Source: Erythroxylum novogranatense
Lineage: Eukaryota; Streptophyta; Magnoliopsida; Malpighiales; Erythroxylaceae
Direction: 5' to 3'
Assembly: GCA_029891385.1 (NCBI GenBank)
Contig: CM057231.1
Span: 21,173,300-21,237,299 of the forward strand
DNA length: 64,000 bases
Of the stretch, positions 23,958 through 36,771 are shown piece by piece. Within the stretch, counting starts at the first letter, position 1; each line of letters starts with the position of its first letter. The notes below the pieces were generated by a model that was given only the letters and a program-made list of their open reading frames with translations, ran no database searches and was not told the origin of the DNA. The position numbers and the translations under genes are program-made.

Positions 23958-24693
23958 TGTGAAGAAAGCCAAGAGATCTCCAAGAATCAGGACTCTGAGG
24001 GAACAAGAAGAGAAGATTGCCAGAGAACAAAGGCGAGAAGAAACTTCTAAATCTTGTGCAGCCAAAGCCACAAGATCCTTAGTCTCTATTTTGGAAGAGG
24101 ATACGGCCAGAAGATCTAAAGAGACTGAGAGAAAGAGAAAAGCAACATCTGTTAAAGGAAAATCTCCTGTGAAGAAATCAGCAAAACTAACTGAAGCAGA
24201 GAAAAAGACTAAGAAGGTTAGTCAAAAGAAGAGCATCTCAGCTGCCGAGGGCGTTAGTCTACAAAAAGAGCTCACGACATTGTTCAAGTTGAAGCGAAAT
24301 TGAGCATTAGACAGTTCAAGAAATTCTAGTGCTCAACAAGAAGAACCGATGGATGAAAGCACGGTTCATGAGACACTGGCATTATAAAGGAGGAACCAGC
24401 AGAAGAATGGCGGTTCAAGAGACTTCTAAGGAACACTGACCGAAGCAAGCTGCGATGCAGATTTGGTGATGATGAACCAAGTCTCGAAGGTATATAACTA
24501 CCGAAGTTCTTGAGGAAATATAGGTTGGAAATCAAATTGGTAGAAGTTATTACCAATCTCAAGAATGCTATTATAATCGGTGTTGAACCGGTGAAAAAAT
24601 AGTAGCTACGTGCAACCTATGTTGATTAATGGTATCACGTGGCAGTTACTAAATGAAAAAGAGAAGTCTTTTTACGATACCTTGAGGCTTACT
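23958..24693 (+). pseudogene. Sirevirus envelope-like ORF, segment 2
   Basis: Continuation of the third ORF after the solo LTR, in the same reading frame. It is very rich in lysine, arginine and glutamate ('REQEEKIAREQRREETSKSC', 'AEKKTKKVSQKKSISAAEGV'), like a basic, probably helical linker. A stop at 24301-24303 and later shifts break it. The stretch 24610-24693 ('LLNEKEKSFYDTLRL') ends at the LARD insertion. Confidence 0.65.
24689..24693. repeat. Target-site duplication TTACT, left copy of the LARD
   Basis: TTACT next to the LTR end at 24694; the partner is 36767-36771. Confidence 0.92.
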
Positions 24694-27600
24694 TGTAACA
24701 CCCCATTCCCGCAAGACCTGAACCCGACATCGACGGTGATATCCAGGTCCGTGCCCTGCGAGGGTGGCGTGCTACATCACTCAGTAGAAAACTCAGTATA
24801 ACTTTTTTTTTAACACCTACTCACACATATTATCGTGAATGCGGAAAACAATTTATATAAACAATTCAATGGCCTTGGGGCCCTTTTTACATTTACAATT
24901 TATTTCAGTCAATTGACTTTACAACTTGTCCAACTTAGTAATACAAAAGTCCAAGAATAGAAATACTAAGACAGACGCGAACTGATCCCGACCACTTCTC
25001 TGCTTCCTCAACCAACAGATGTCATACGCCTGTTGCCTAACAGGTATTCTTCTAAGTCTGAAAAATAGATGCAAATTTTGGGTGAGTTTTGCGAACTCGA
25101 TGAAGAAACCATCATCGATGGTTCACTCAATTCATGCATGTTCAATCACTTACCAAATATCACATACGATCACGATTCACAAATGTAATCTCAAATAATA
25201 CATACCATTACATTTCACAAATGTAAGGCACATCACCTTTCATACAATCCAAATTCAATCATACAATATATGCAATGCGATGAGACCCTTTCCATTTTCA
25301 TTACGTTGTTGTGACTGATGCGCTGGCTGTCCCGATGAAGGCGCATTGCATTGAGCGATGGCTCTGAAACATTGGGCTTGAAGTCTAATACATTGAGCAC
25401 GAGGCTCGAATCGTTGGACACGAGGTCTGCGTTGGTGAAAGCTCTCATATCGTTAGGCGTGATATGCCCCGATACGTACGGTGTCGCTCCGGTCACAACC
25501 GCCTTTATCGATCATGTCCTTATGCATGAATGCATATGTTTCAATTTCCATTTACAGATTATTTCTATCACTTACATTCAATGTCATTTCCTATTTCTTG
25601 GACCTTGATCCCAGTATTTCAATCATATATTTTCCAATTTATTGCATCATACCATATCGCATTTAAAAGTCACATCCAATGTATTGAAAGCAGACAATTA
25701 ACACTTCAATATCAATTTCCCATTTACTCGGACCTTTGGTCCGAGATCTCAATTCTGATTACACAAGTAGCACTTCGTTATCTCATTCCAAATATTTGAG
25801 ACACCTATGGTCCAAATCAATCAAAATCAAACACACATAAACCCTCCATTATCTCCACATGGCATAATTGCAAAATCTTAAACACATAAGGTTGAGGAAC
25901 CAACTAGGTTACTCACTGTACTTCGAAGCTAACATCTGGAAGTTTCGAGAACGTCGATGATCGGCGCCCAAATGTGCCTCTATAACAAATAGAGAGGAAT
26001 CTGATCACTAATTATCCAATCCGAACTAATATAATGCACATGTAAGTGTATAATGCATGTTCATGAGATTTTCGGCCCTAAATCCAAATTTTTCCTATCA
26101 TAAAAATTTCATCTAAAATTAGAAACCTATTGGCGCTGACGGTGCGCAATTCGGACCTCTGTAGGTCCCCAATTAAACAAAACAGTGATTAAAGGCTCCG
26201 TTACCCGGGGCCACGTCAATTTTCCGTCCAAAAATTCCTAAATTCTCACAAAATGAAATTCAATATGTTACAAATCCGATGCCTCAAGAATCAGGTCAAT
26301 CGGACGTCAGACGGAAAAAGAAATTGACAAAAGAATTAAACAAAACCATTAAAAAGATTAAACCCCGTTACTAGGGCGAGCAGGCGTCACCCTAGTGATG
26401 GGCGACTTATTTCACCCCATCGCTAGGGCGATGCTCGTCACCCTAGTGATGGGCAACTTTTTCCACCCCATCGCTAGGGCAACGCCCGTCACCCTAGCGA
26501 TGGGCAAGTTTCCGCCCACTGCTTCCCTTTTTCTCCTAATTTTTAATCCAACTTCCAATACCCATAACTCCTAGCACACAAATCAGAAAAATACAAATTA
26601 TACCTTGATGGAAAGAGCATAAAAAGCTCTAAAAGTCTTAAGAAGATCATAAAATTAAATTCCAACCCTAACGGTGTCAAAAATCCCTTCAAAGCTACTG
26701 CCTACTCAAATCTATTAAAACAGAACAGTACATTGCAAATTCAATAACTCTCTGATTCTTCAGCCAAAAATTACCACATAAATATGTTCAATAAGTTCAC
26801 AATGTCATCAACAACTTTCATGAACAACCCAAAATCGGATTCCATTGCTAAACAAGTCAATTAATTCAATCAATGGTGCTGTTCCTGAAATCATTCAATT
26901 TGAGCAGTACACTTATAACAAACATAACTCCCTATACACAAGTCAGAAAAATCAAAACTTTATATCCCTGAAAAGATAAATCCTCAAACTTCAATTATTC
27001 CTGAAATAACCAAACTCCAATTCAGCCTCTAACAGTTTCCAATATATTATGCAAGTATCTGACCTAATCAGCACTTAACAACACAATATAGGTTCAGCTT
27101 TTGAAATTCCATATCTCCCACATCTGATTTCTAAAACTTATAAGCCATATATCATTTTCAAGATACTATTTTCCTCTGCAACTTTACAGAAGATCACTCA
27201 CAAAAATTCAGTTCACATAATTTGCTAAAATTTCTTCCAATCCGCAAGCTCACAAACTCAATACTTAGGCTAGGTTTCATCAAAATGCTCAAAACCAGTC
27301 AATAGAAATCAGTTCATATCTCCCAATATACAACTCGAAAATTAGCAAGATCAGTGGCAATGGAAAGCTAACTCAATATGCTACAACTTCCATGAAGACC
27401 ATTCTCCCTAATTCCATCTCAATTAATTTAGAAAAATCAGCAAAGCTCATAGGTTATGGTTTCGGTTACTGTTCACAGGCAATGAAACAGTAACTTTCCA
27501 TGCAACAATTCACCCTTCTAACATTACAATTTAACAACACCTATTTCACACTAAAATGAAGCCAACATCCCAAAGTTTACTTGGGCACAAACCTCACCTC

Positions 27601-28862
27601 ATTTTCTCAACCACACAATAAGTTATGCTCAAAACATTTCAATAGGTTAAACACCAATTTTCCAGATTTCATCAATACCTCATCCTCTTCCATTCTATCA
27701 CTTTACCTACATTAATATACCTTCATTTACACCTCCAATTCAGCCACAAACTCAACACAACAATTATTTGTATACTAACACAAAAGTTGGCAGCCCCCAC
27801 ACAATCACTTGTCATTCATATAGCCTTTCTAATCTCAAGCTAAAACCAAGTTAAAATCAATAAAAACCATATTTATTCATTCATCCATACACAAGCATGC
27901 TTTTAAACCCATTCAAACCTACTACTATGACAATTAACTACATATATAATTGCTCTCCATGAATGCCTCTAACTACTAAAAGCATAAAAACAACCATCAA
28001 GACTTACCAAACAAGTTGCAAGCTCTACCTTCCTCAAATCTTCAAGTCTTTGATACTCTCCACTTACAACTACTTAAACACCATTTACGGCTATCCCAAG
28101 CATCACAAATATGATCAACAATTCAAGGTTTCAACTTAGCTTGTGTATGATGAAGAGCAAGCAAGGAACTAAGAAGAAGTGTCTTGTAGGAGATAAGTAG
28201 AAGAAAATTTCGAAGGAGGAGGAAGATGGTTTCGGATGATGAAGTTTTTCACTTTTAAAAATCACTCTTGTTCAACTTTCAAGGAGATAACTTCTACACT
28301 AAAGAAGGATAACCGTGTATGACAAGGGAGATTCAAGCTTTGAAAGTCGTGGATGATGCATATAAAGAGACAAATTTATTTTAATGAAGAGGACACTTGG
28401 CATTTTAATTGAGATAAGACAAAAATCTAGCTAATCTTAATCAATTTAGCACTAATCCCAATTAACCTCTAATCATGGCACTCAAATAATTCCCACAATT
28501 CTTTATGCACTAATCTCATGCCATTAGGCAATTCCTTTTCAGTACAAAAAGACTCACTCAGTCAATCAGTTGGAATTTTCCGGTCCGGGCAAGAACCTCG
28601 AAAAATTCCAGAAAAATTCCCATAAATCCCTAAAAATGGAAAACAATTTATGACGCACTTAAAATAATTTTCCAATTACGATTATCCCATAAATTTCACA
28701 AAAGATCTAAAATGTCATGAATGCATGTTTACCATGTGTAAGTGCAACAACCCATCAGTCATAGAGGCTATAAACTGTATGCGCATGCCGAGCTATAATT
28801 TAATACTCCTAGCCCGTCCCAATTTACCAAAATATCCTTCCCATAGTAGATGGGATGTTACA
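24694..28862 (-). repeat. 3' LTR of the LARD (4169 bp)
   Basis: On the plus strand it starts TGTAACACCCC and ends GGGATGTTACA; read on the minus strand it therefore begins TGTAACATCCC. It matches 32570-36766 almost base for base, with most differences in 25290-25500, where short indels gather. Triple hairpin units lie at 26363-26520. The chromovirus landmark (rc of CTCACTGAGTTCGCAAA) is at about 25085-25110, slightly altered here. Confidence 0.93.
26363..26520 (-). repeat. Triple hairpin cassette in the LARD LTR
   Basis: Three tandem 51-52-bp units starting at 26363, 26415 and 26466. Each holds an inverted repeat of the form CCCATCGCTAGGG - 12 nt - CCCTAGCGATGGG. The third unit is a perfect 13-bp palindromic stem; the others have one or a few mismatches. 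The same cassette is at 34246-34403 in the other LTR. It is far more GC-rich than its surroundings. Confidence 0.9.
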
Positions 28863-28875
28863 ATTCTCCCCTCCT
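28863..28875 (-). promoter_or_regulatory. LARD polypurine tract
   Basis: On the minus strand AGGAGGGGAGAAT lies directly before the 3' LTR. The sequence before it ('gaaatttcgcggacgaaatt') is homologous to the tail of chromovirus pol and resembles 7771-7804 of the coding chromovirus. Confidence 0.88.
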
Positions 28876-31800
28876 AATAAAAATTTCGTCCGCGAAATTT
28901 CATATACGGTTGATCAGGAAGGCAGGGGATTCTTTTCGATTAATACACTCTGTTTCCCACTGATTTCGCTACACGACCACATTCGGTCAATAAACGGAGA
29001 TCAAAACAATCAATGACTCTATTTCCCTTTCTCAAGCTTTCCATTATTTTACTACTTTCTCATGATTATGCGCAACGTGTCACTTTTCAATATCATCACT
29101 ATCAATAACATAAATATCGAATCTATGAAACACTTTGTGAATCCGAACCATCTTTTAAGTTTTAGCCTAACTTACCAATCCATAAGTCGATTCATACCAC
29201 AATCACATAGAGGCCCCTTAACACGAATTCAATTTCCCTTAACTACATCTTTATTTCCATCTAAGTACCTTTTTGCCGAGGCCATACCCTTCAAAATATT
29301 TCATTTATCGTTTATCAGATTTCGTTATTATCAAAACACAAATCTCATGATATTTGTAACCTTAGTGTGAATCAATTCGATTCATTGTCACCATCTTAAA
29401 TGCCTTAACCTTTCACTTTATTGCCCTGATCACATAATATAGGGATAACGACTCATTTTTGGCAATAAGACCCCTTATACGCTTTTCGAATGGTGACACC
29501 AATATAATGAATGTCATGCCATAATCCCTTTGCACTATATATCAATATCATATCCCAGTGACATCCAAAAATACCTGTTGGTTTATCACACATGTCATCG
29601 TTCACTTTGACAGACTATACCATCAATTTCTTTTCCACAATACTTTTACTAGAGCATAATGCTTCAATTGTTTCTTATGTTTTCTCGAACCATGCACTTA
29701 TGATCATTTGATTTCCCATTTTAACCTTTCAATTACTCTGTCAATACACTCTTGCTAGTACATAAAGCTTCGATCATTCCTTACATTTTCACTAACAGTT
29801 CCCGTAATAAGTATCACCCATATCTCTTAATCTGAACTATACCTATCACTTCCTCACAATTGGAGTTAATTCCCGTTCCTTAATACAGTTTACAATTTCT
29901 ACATCCTCACTTCGGGTTTTGCCAATCTGCTTTGATGCACACCAACTTTGAACTTCTCATAGCTAATAATACTTTCTTTTGCCCCATTTTGCCAGTTCGA
30001 CTATAACACTCAATAATAGACTAGATTTGATAACCTTCTTACCCAAATTTTGATCTTCTGTAATTGAATTTATTTTTTTTCTTTTTTCAATCTCTTAAAT
30101 TGCGCCATTGGCTTAGTTTAAATTAATCAGCCGTTGAATCCTTTTCAAATCATTCAAATGCATGACATAACTCAATCGTTATCGATTTGCATATTCATAG
30201 ACATCTCCAAACTATTTTTGTACGATTTATGTCTCCAAGCTTTTAGGCCACACTCAGTATAACAAGTTTCAAATCATCAATCATAATACCGCCCATAGAA
30301 TCATATTTACCCCAAGGTACATAAAATCACTTTATACAATGTCAATAGATCACATCATAACCTTTACTAGAACACTTCAGTATAGACAGTGAATTCTTCA
30401 AATGTCTCCTTTATGATCATCAGTCATAACATTCGCATGTTTTCTCAATTTTTCTTGTCGTTTTGCTAAAACCAGAAAATCTCTGAACACATCCAGCAAT
30501 CCATTAGTTTTAACTAATTCCGAATTCCGCATACACATATCTTTTGAACTTTCACATGTTATCAATACTTATATCTTCATTAATTCTCCCAATATCTCAT
30601 GTTCGCATACTAATTCATCCTTTATTCATTCAATTAGGTTAAGATTCACTCTTATGAGACTTGTATAATGACCAATTTCCTCAACTATCCCAATTTATCC
30701 ATTTCTTATGCTTATATCCTCTTATGTTTATATCCATTATCCACTCCAAACATAATTGAGACATGTTCCTTTTCAGTAATACAATAAACTTATACCCATA
30801 GTTGACTCATATAACTCTTTCATGATCAAACGTCTCCAATGAGGAACAATTTTCTTATAATTTTCTCATCATAACATATTTTGCCACAAGGTCCTTCATT
30901 TCTCCACATAACTCAATTTATTCACAATAAATCACTCACTGACTTGAATAAACAATCATTATATCGATCTCGTACTTTCAGAACATAATTACACAAAGTA
31001 TACCCGAACTTTTAATCCCCTCAAATTCGCAATTAATATTTCCTTAATATGCAATACTTCTCTTACATAATCAAAGTCATCTCATTAACGTAATGTACAC
31101 TTTTTCAGTAGCATATTTTTATCTCTCATGATTAAGTCTCTGCTAGATTTAATACAGCTCATAAAACTTTATCAATCAACTTTTTTTTTTCCATCACTAT
31201 AGATATACATATCAATTACCCTTGATACTTCACAAAGATCAATCTCTGAAGAGCACTTAAACAATTTCTTTCCCTCTACTATCTTGCCATCATTACCCTA
31301 ATCATCACATCCTATCTGACAATATATCTCTATAGTCCCATCAATTTGCCCGTTAATAGATCGTACTGCTAAGAATACCTTAATTGTATTTACTTCTCGA
31401 TAACCATTCTCTTTTTGGTACCAATTCTTGATCATGGGGACCTTACTATATTCATGTCCCTCTTTTTATTCCCTCAAGCTCACTACCAATGCGAACATCT
31501 TTAACTGTCTCACTTCTTTCTCACTTGATCATTCTGAGCATTCTCATGCCTTACTCCCACTCATTTTGAACTTGAGCTACCGGCATCATAATCGGAGCTT
31601 ACGTAATAGGCCACTGATTACCTCCTATATCATGTTCACGCAAATTATTCATTTATGCTTGCTCATTTCACCCATGAGGGTAATCCCACTATCAGAGATA
31701 CACTTACGGTGATCATATAATCTAAACCCAATAATCTTCCTATTTACACCCATCCTCGCTCGTGAAGATCATATACAATCTCAATTCATTCACAACTGAT

Positions 31801-32550
31801 CGTTATAATCACTTTCATTTCTTCTTCTAACTCATAAAGTTTTTTTTTTAAAACAAGACATCTGGCTAGTACTTAGCCATTAACTTATCAATTACAGCTT
31901 AACATTTTCACTTACTATAGGGCTCCCATAATCAGGTGTGCATTTACTTAGGTAGATCAATTAAACCCGAACAACTTTTTCATCTACCAAGTTCATTGTC
32001 TTTCTTTTCAATCTTTTCATTATTGCATTATACCCATATATTTCGCACTCAAATCAATATCACGGATATGAAATCATTTTTAATTCTGCACTTAATGTAT
32101 AATTTGACCCCAAATCACCAATCCTTATTTATAACACTCATCACGGTAATCAATCCCAATGTAACTTTTCTATATCATAGAACACTTTATTTTCATTTAC
32201 CTTATACACTAGAAATCTTACCATTGTCACATCTCTATTTTCCTCTATTAATTCACAACTCTCTAACATTGTATTTCACAAGATATCCGTCAATGCTAGT
32301 ATACTACTATTCATCTGTCTGGTCGAACCATACACTTTTTCCTATTTTACGATATCAATTTCTTCCTTTGATCACATTCTAACACATTATCCTTTTTCTC
32401 ACTTTTTCCAACCGCCTACACGACTGAGACATACTTATGCATACGACCCACATACTACACTGGGGATCAGTTGTCACTGTCTGCCGTGACATGACTTAAA
32501 TACATACACCCTATGTTTCAGACTGTGCCCAGATACATTACGTACTACTG
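28876..32550 (-). other. Non-coding internal domain of the LARD
   Basis: About 3.7 kb, pyrimidine-rich on the plus strand, with no gag, protease, RT or integrase motif that I could find in any frame. The longest ORFs (31428-31712, 31936-32382, 29062-29370 on the plus strand) run against the element's direction and have low-complexity composition. Only the last 30 or so bases before the polypurine tract recall chromovirus pol. Either the coding region was replaced by unrelated DNA, or it diverged beyond recognition before the last transposition. Confidence 0.7.
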
Positions 32551-32563
32551 GGCTCTGATACCA
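32551..32563 (-). promoter_or_regulatory. LARD primer-binding site
   Basis: Minus strand TGGTATCAGAGCC, six bases inside the right LTR. It is a full match to the complement of the 3' end of plant initiator methionine tRNA, so replication signals are retained although no protein is encoded. Confidence 0.92.
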
Positions 32564-32569
32564 CCTAAA

Positions 32570-35500
32570 TGTAACACCCCACTCCCGCAAGACCTGAACC
32601 CAACATCGCCGGTGATATCCAGGTCCGTGCCCTGCGAGGGTGGCGTGCTACATCACTCAGTAGAAAACTCAGTATAACTTTTTTTTTAACACCTACTCAC
32701 ACATATTATCGTGAATGCGGAAAACAATTTATATAAACAATTCAATGGCCTTGGGGCCCTTTTTACATTTACAATTTATTTCAGTCAATTGACTTTACAA
32801 CTTGTCCAACTTAGTAATAATAAAGTCCAAGAATAGAAATACTAAGACAGACGCGAACTGATCCCGACCACTTCTCTACTTCCTCAACCAACAGATGTCA
32901 TAAGCCCGTTGCCTAACGGGGTATTCTTCTAAGTCCTGAAAAATAGATGCAAATTTTGGGTGAGTTTTGCGAACTCAGTGAGAAACCATCATCGATGGTT
33001 CACTCAATTCATGCATGTTCAATCAGCTTACCAAATATCACATACGATCACGATTCACAAATGTAATCTCAAATAATACATACCATTACATTTCACAAAT
33101 GTAAGGCACATCACCTTTCATACAATCCAAATTCAATCATACCATATATGCAATGCGTATGAGACCCTTTCCATTTTCATTACGTTGTTGTGACCGTGCG
33201 CAAATCGTCCCGATGCAGGCGCATTGCTTTGAGCCGATGGCTCGAAACATGGGCTTGAAGCCTAATACATTGAGCCCGAGGCTCGAATACGTTGGACTGA
33301 GGTTACGTGCGTTGGTGAAAGCTCTCATATCGTTAGGCGTGATATGCCCCGATACGGTGGTCGCTCCGATACAATCGCCTTTATCGATCATGTCCTTATG
33401 CATGAATGCATATGTTCCAATTTCCATTTACGATTATTTCTATCACTTACATTCAATGTCATTTCCTATTTCTTCGGACCTTCGGTCCGGTATTTCAATC
33501 ATATATTTTTCCAATTTATTGCATCATACCATATCGCATTTAAAAGTCACATCCAATGTATTGAAAACAGACAATTAACACTTCAATATCAATTTCCCAT
33601 TTCCTCGGACATTTGGTCCGAGATCTCCAACACAGTTACACACAAGTAGCACTTCGTTATCTCATTCCAAATATTTCAGACACCTATGGTCCGAAATCAA
33701 TCAAAATCAAACACACATAAACCCTTCATTATCTCCACATGGCATAATTGCAAAATCTTAAACACATAAGGTTGAGAAACCAACTAGGTTACTCACCTGT
33801 ACTTCCGAGCTAACATCTGGAAGTTTCAGTAACGTCGGTAGATCGACGCTCCAAATGTGCCTCTATAACAAACAGAGAGGAATCCGATCACTAATTATCC
33901 AATCCGAACTAATATAATGCACATGTAAGTGTATAATGCATGTTCATGAGATTTCCGGCCCTAAATCCAAATTTTTCCTATCATAAAAATTCCATCTAAA
34001 ATTAGAAACCTATTGGCGCTGACGGTGCGCAATTCGGACCTCTGTAGGTCCCCAATTAAACAAAACAGTGATTAAAGGCTCCGTTACCCGGGGCCACGTC
34101 AATTTCCTGTCCAAAAATTCCTAAATTCTCACAAAATGAAATTCAATATGTTACAAATTCGATGCCTCAAGAATCAGGTCAATCGGACGTCGGACGGAAA
34201 AAGAAATTGACAAAAGAATTAAACAAAATCATTAAAAAGATTAAACCCCGTTACTAGGGCGAGCAGGCGTCACCCTAGTGATGGGCGACTTATTTCACCC
34301 CATCGCTAGGGCGATGCTCGTCACCCTAGTGATGGGCAACTTTTTCCACCCCATCGCTAGGGCAACGCCCGTCACCCTAGCGATGGGCAAGTTTCCGCCC
34401 ACTGCTTCCCTTTTTCTCCTAATTTTTAATCCAACTTCCAATACCCATAACTCCTAGCACACAAATCAGAAAAATACAAATTATACCTTGATGGAAAGAG
34501 CATAAAAAGCTCTAAAAGTCTTAAGAAGATCATAAAATTAAATTCCAACCCTAACGGTGTCAAAAATCCCTTCAAAGCTACTGCCTACTCAAATCTATTA
34601 AAACAGAACAGTACATTGCAAATTCCATAACTCTCTGATTCTTCAGCCAAAAATTACCACATAAATATGCTCAATAAGTTCACAATGTCATCAACAACTT
34701 TCATGAACAACGCAAAATCGAATTCCATTGCTAAACAAGTCAATTAATTCACTCAATGGTGCTGTTCCTGAAATCATTCAATTTGAGCAGTACACTTATA
34801 ACAAACATAACTCCCTATACACAAGTCAGAAAAATCCAAACTTTATATCCCTGAAAATATAAATCCTCAAACTTCAATTCTTCCTGAAATAACCAAACTC
34901 CAATTCAGCCTCTAACAGTTTCCAATATATTATGCAAGTATCTGACCTAATCAGCACTTAACAACACAATATAGGTTCAGCTTTTGAAATTCCATATCTC
35001 CCACATCTGATTTCTAAAAATTATAAGCCATATATCATTTTCAAGATACTATTTTTCTCTGCATCTTTTCAGGAGATCACTCACAAAAATTCAGTTCACA
35101 TAATTTGCTAAAATTTCTTCCAATCCGCAAGCTCACAAACTCAATACTTAGGCTAGGTTTCATCAAAATGCTCAAAACCAGTTAATAGAAATCAGTTCAT
35201 ATCTCCCAATATACAACTCTAAAATTAGCAAGATCAGTGGCAATGGAAAGCTAACTCAATATGCTACAACTTCCATGAAGACCATTCTCCCTAATTCCAT
35301 CTCAATTAATTTAGAAAAATCAGCAAAGCTCAAAGGTTATGGTTTCGGTTACTGTTCACAGGCAATGAAACAGTAACTTTCCATGCAACAATTCACCCTT
35401 CTAACATTACAATTTAACAACACCTATTTCACACTAAAATGAAGCCAACATCCCAAAGTTTACTTGGGCACAAACCTCACCTCATTTTCTCAACCACAGA

Positions 35501-36766
35501 ATAAGTTATGCTCAAAACATTTCAATAGGTTAAACACCAATTTTTCAGATTTCATCAATACCTCATCCTCTTCCATTCTATCACTTTACCTACATTAATA
35601 TACCTTCATTTACACCTCCAATTCAGCCACAAACTCAACACAACAATTATTTGTATACTAACACAAAAGTTGGCAGCACCCACACAATCACTTGTCATTC
35701 ATATAGCCTTTCTAATCTCAAGCTAAAACCAAGTTAAAATCAATAAAAACCATATTTATTCATTCATCCATACACAAGCATGCTTTTAAACCCATTCAAA
35801 CCTACTACTATGACAATTAACTACATGTATAATTGCTCTCCATGAATGCCTCTAACTACTAAAAGCATAAAAACAACCATCAAGACTTACCAAACAAGTT
35901 GCAAGCTCTACCTTCCTCAAATCTTCAAGTCTTTGATACTCTCCACTTACAACTACTTAAACACCATTTACGGCTATCCCAAGCATCACAAATATGATCA
36001 ACAATTCAAGGTTTCAACTTAGCTTGTGTATGATGAAGAGCAAGCAAGGAACTAAGAAGAAGTGTCTTGTAGGAGATAAGTAGAAGAAAATTTCGAAGGA
36101 GGAGGAAGATGGTTTCGGATGATGAAGTTTTTTCACTTTTAAAAATCACTCTTGTTCAACTTTCAAGGAGATAACTTCTACACTAAAGAAGGATAACCGT
36201 GTATGACAAGGGAGACTCAAGCTTTGAAAGTCGTGGATGATGCATATAAAGAGACAAATTTATTTTAATGAAGAGGACACTTGGCATTTTAATTGATATA
36301 AGACAAAAATCTAGCTAATCTTAATCAATTTAGCACTAATCCCAATTAACCTCTAATCATGGCACTCAAATAATTCCCACAATTCTTTATGCACTAATCT
36401 CATGCCATTAGGCAATTCCTTTTCAGTACAAAAAGACTCACTCAATCAGTCAGTTGGAATTTTCCGGTCCGGGCAAGAACCCCGAAAAATTCCAGAAAAA
36501 TTTCCATAAATCCCTAAAAATGGAAAACAATTTATGACGCACTCAAAATAATTTTCCAATTACGATTATCCCATAAATTTCACAAAAGGTATCAATTTGA
36601 AACCTAAGCCGGAAAATGTCATGAATGCATGTTTACCATGTGTAAGTGCAGCAACCAATCAGTCATAGAGGCTATAAACTGTATGCGCATGCCGAGCTAT
36701 AATTTAATACTCCTAGCCAGTCCCAATTTTCCAAAATATCCTTCCCATAGGAGATGGGATGTTACA
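32570..36766 (-). repeat. 5' LTR of the LARD (4197 bp)
   Basis: Same ends as the left copy (TGTAACACCCC and GGGATGTTACA on the plus strand). It is 28 bp longer, mainly through an insertion near 36586-36613 and small indels near 33170-33370. By eye the copies agree at about 97-98% of positions; this was not computed. Confidence 0.93.
34246..34403 (-). repeat. Triple hairpin cassette, second LTR copy
   Basis: Same three units as at 26363-26520, apparently without change, including the perfect 13-bp stem of the third unit. Confidence 0.9.
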
Positions 36767-36771
36767 TTACT
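36767..36771. repeat. Target-site duplication TTACT, right copy of the LARD
   Basis: Pairs with 24689-24693. Confidence 0.92.

Larger units (their letters stand above)
24694..36766 (-). mobile_element. LARD: non-autonomous Ty3/gypsy element with 4.2-kb LTRs
   Basis: A structurally complete 12,073-bp element with two nearly identical LTRs (24694-28862 and 32570-36766), TSD TTACT, a primer-binding site beside the right LTR and a polypurine tract beside the left LTR, so it runs on the minus strand. The 3.7-kb interior has no gag or pol reading frame on either strand. Long LTRs with a roughly 3.5-kb non-coding core are the definition of a large retrotransposon derivative (LARD), which depends on proteins from an autonomous partner. 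The near-identity of the LTRs makes it the youngest clear insertion here. It interrupts the sirevirus third ORF. Confidence 0.92.

Noticed and set aside
31428..32382. Plus-strand ORFs of 94 and 148 codons in the LARD interior.
   Set aside because: Opposite to the direction of the element, biased composition (Leu, Ser, His, Tyr from CT-rich DNA) and no recognisable motif.
33153..33649. ORFs of 100-141 codons on both strands, with partial counterparts at 25233-25799.
   Set aside because: They lie inside the two LARD LTR copies, are disrupted differently by indels and have no domain. They are chance ORFs in LTR sequence.
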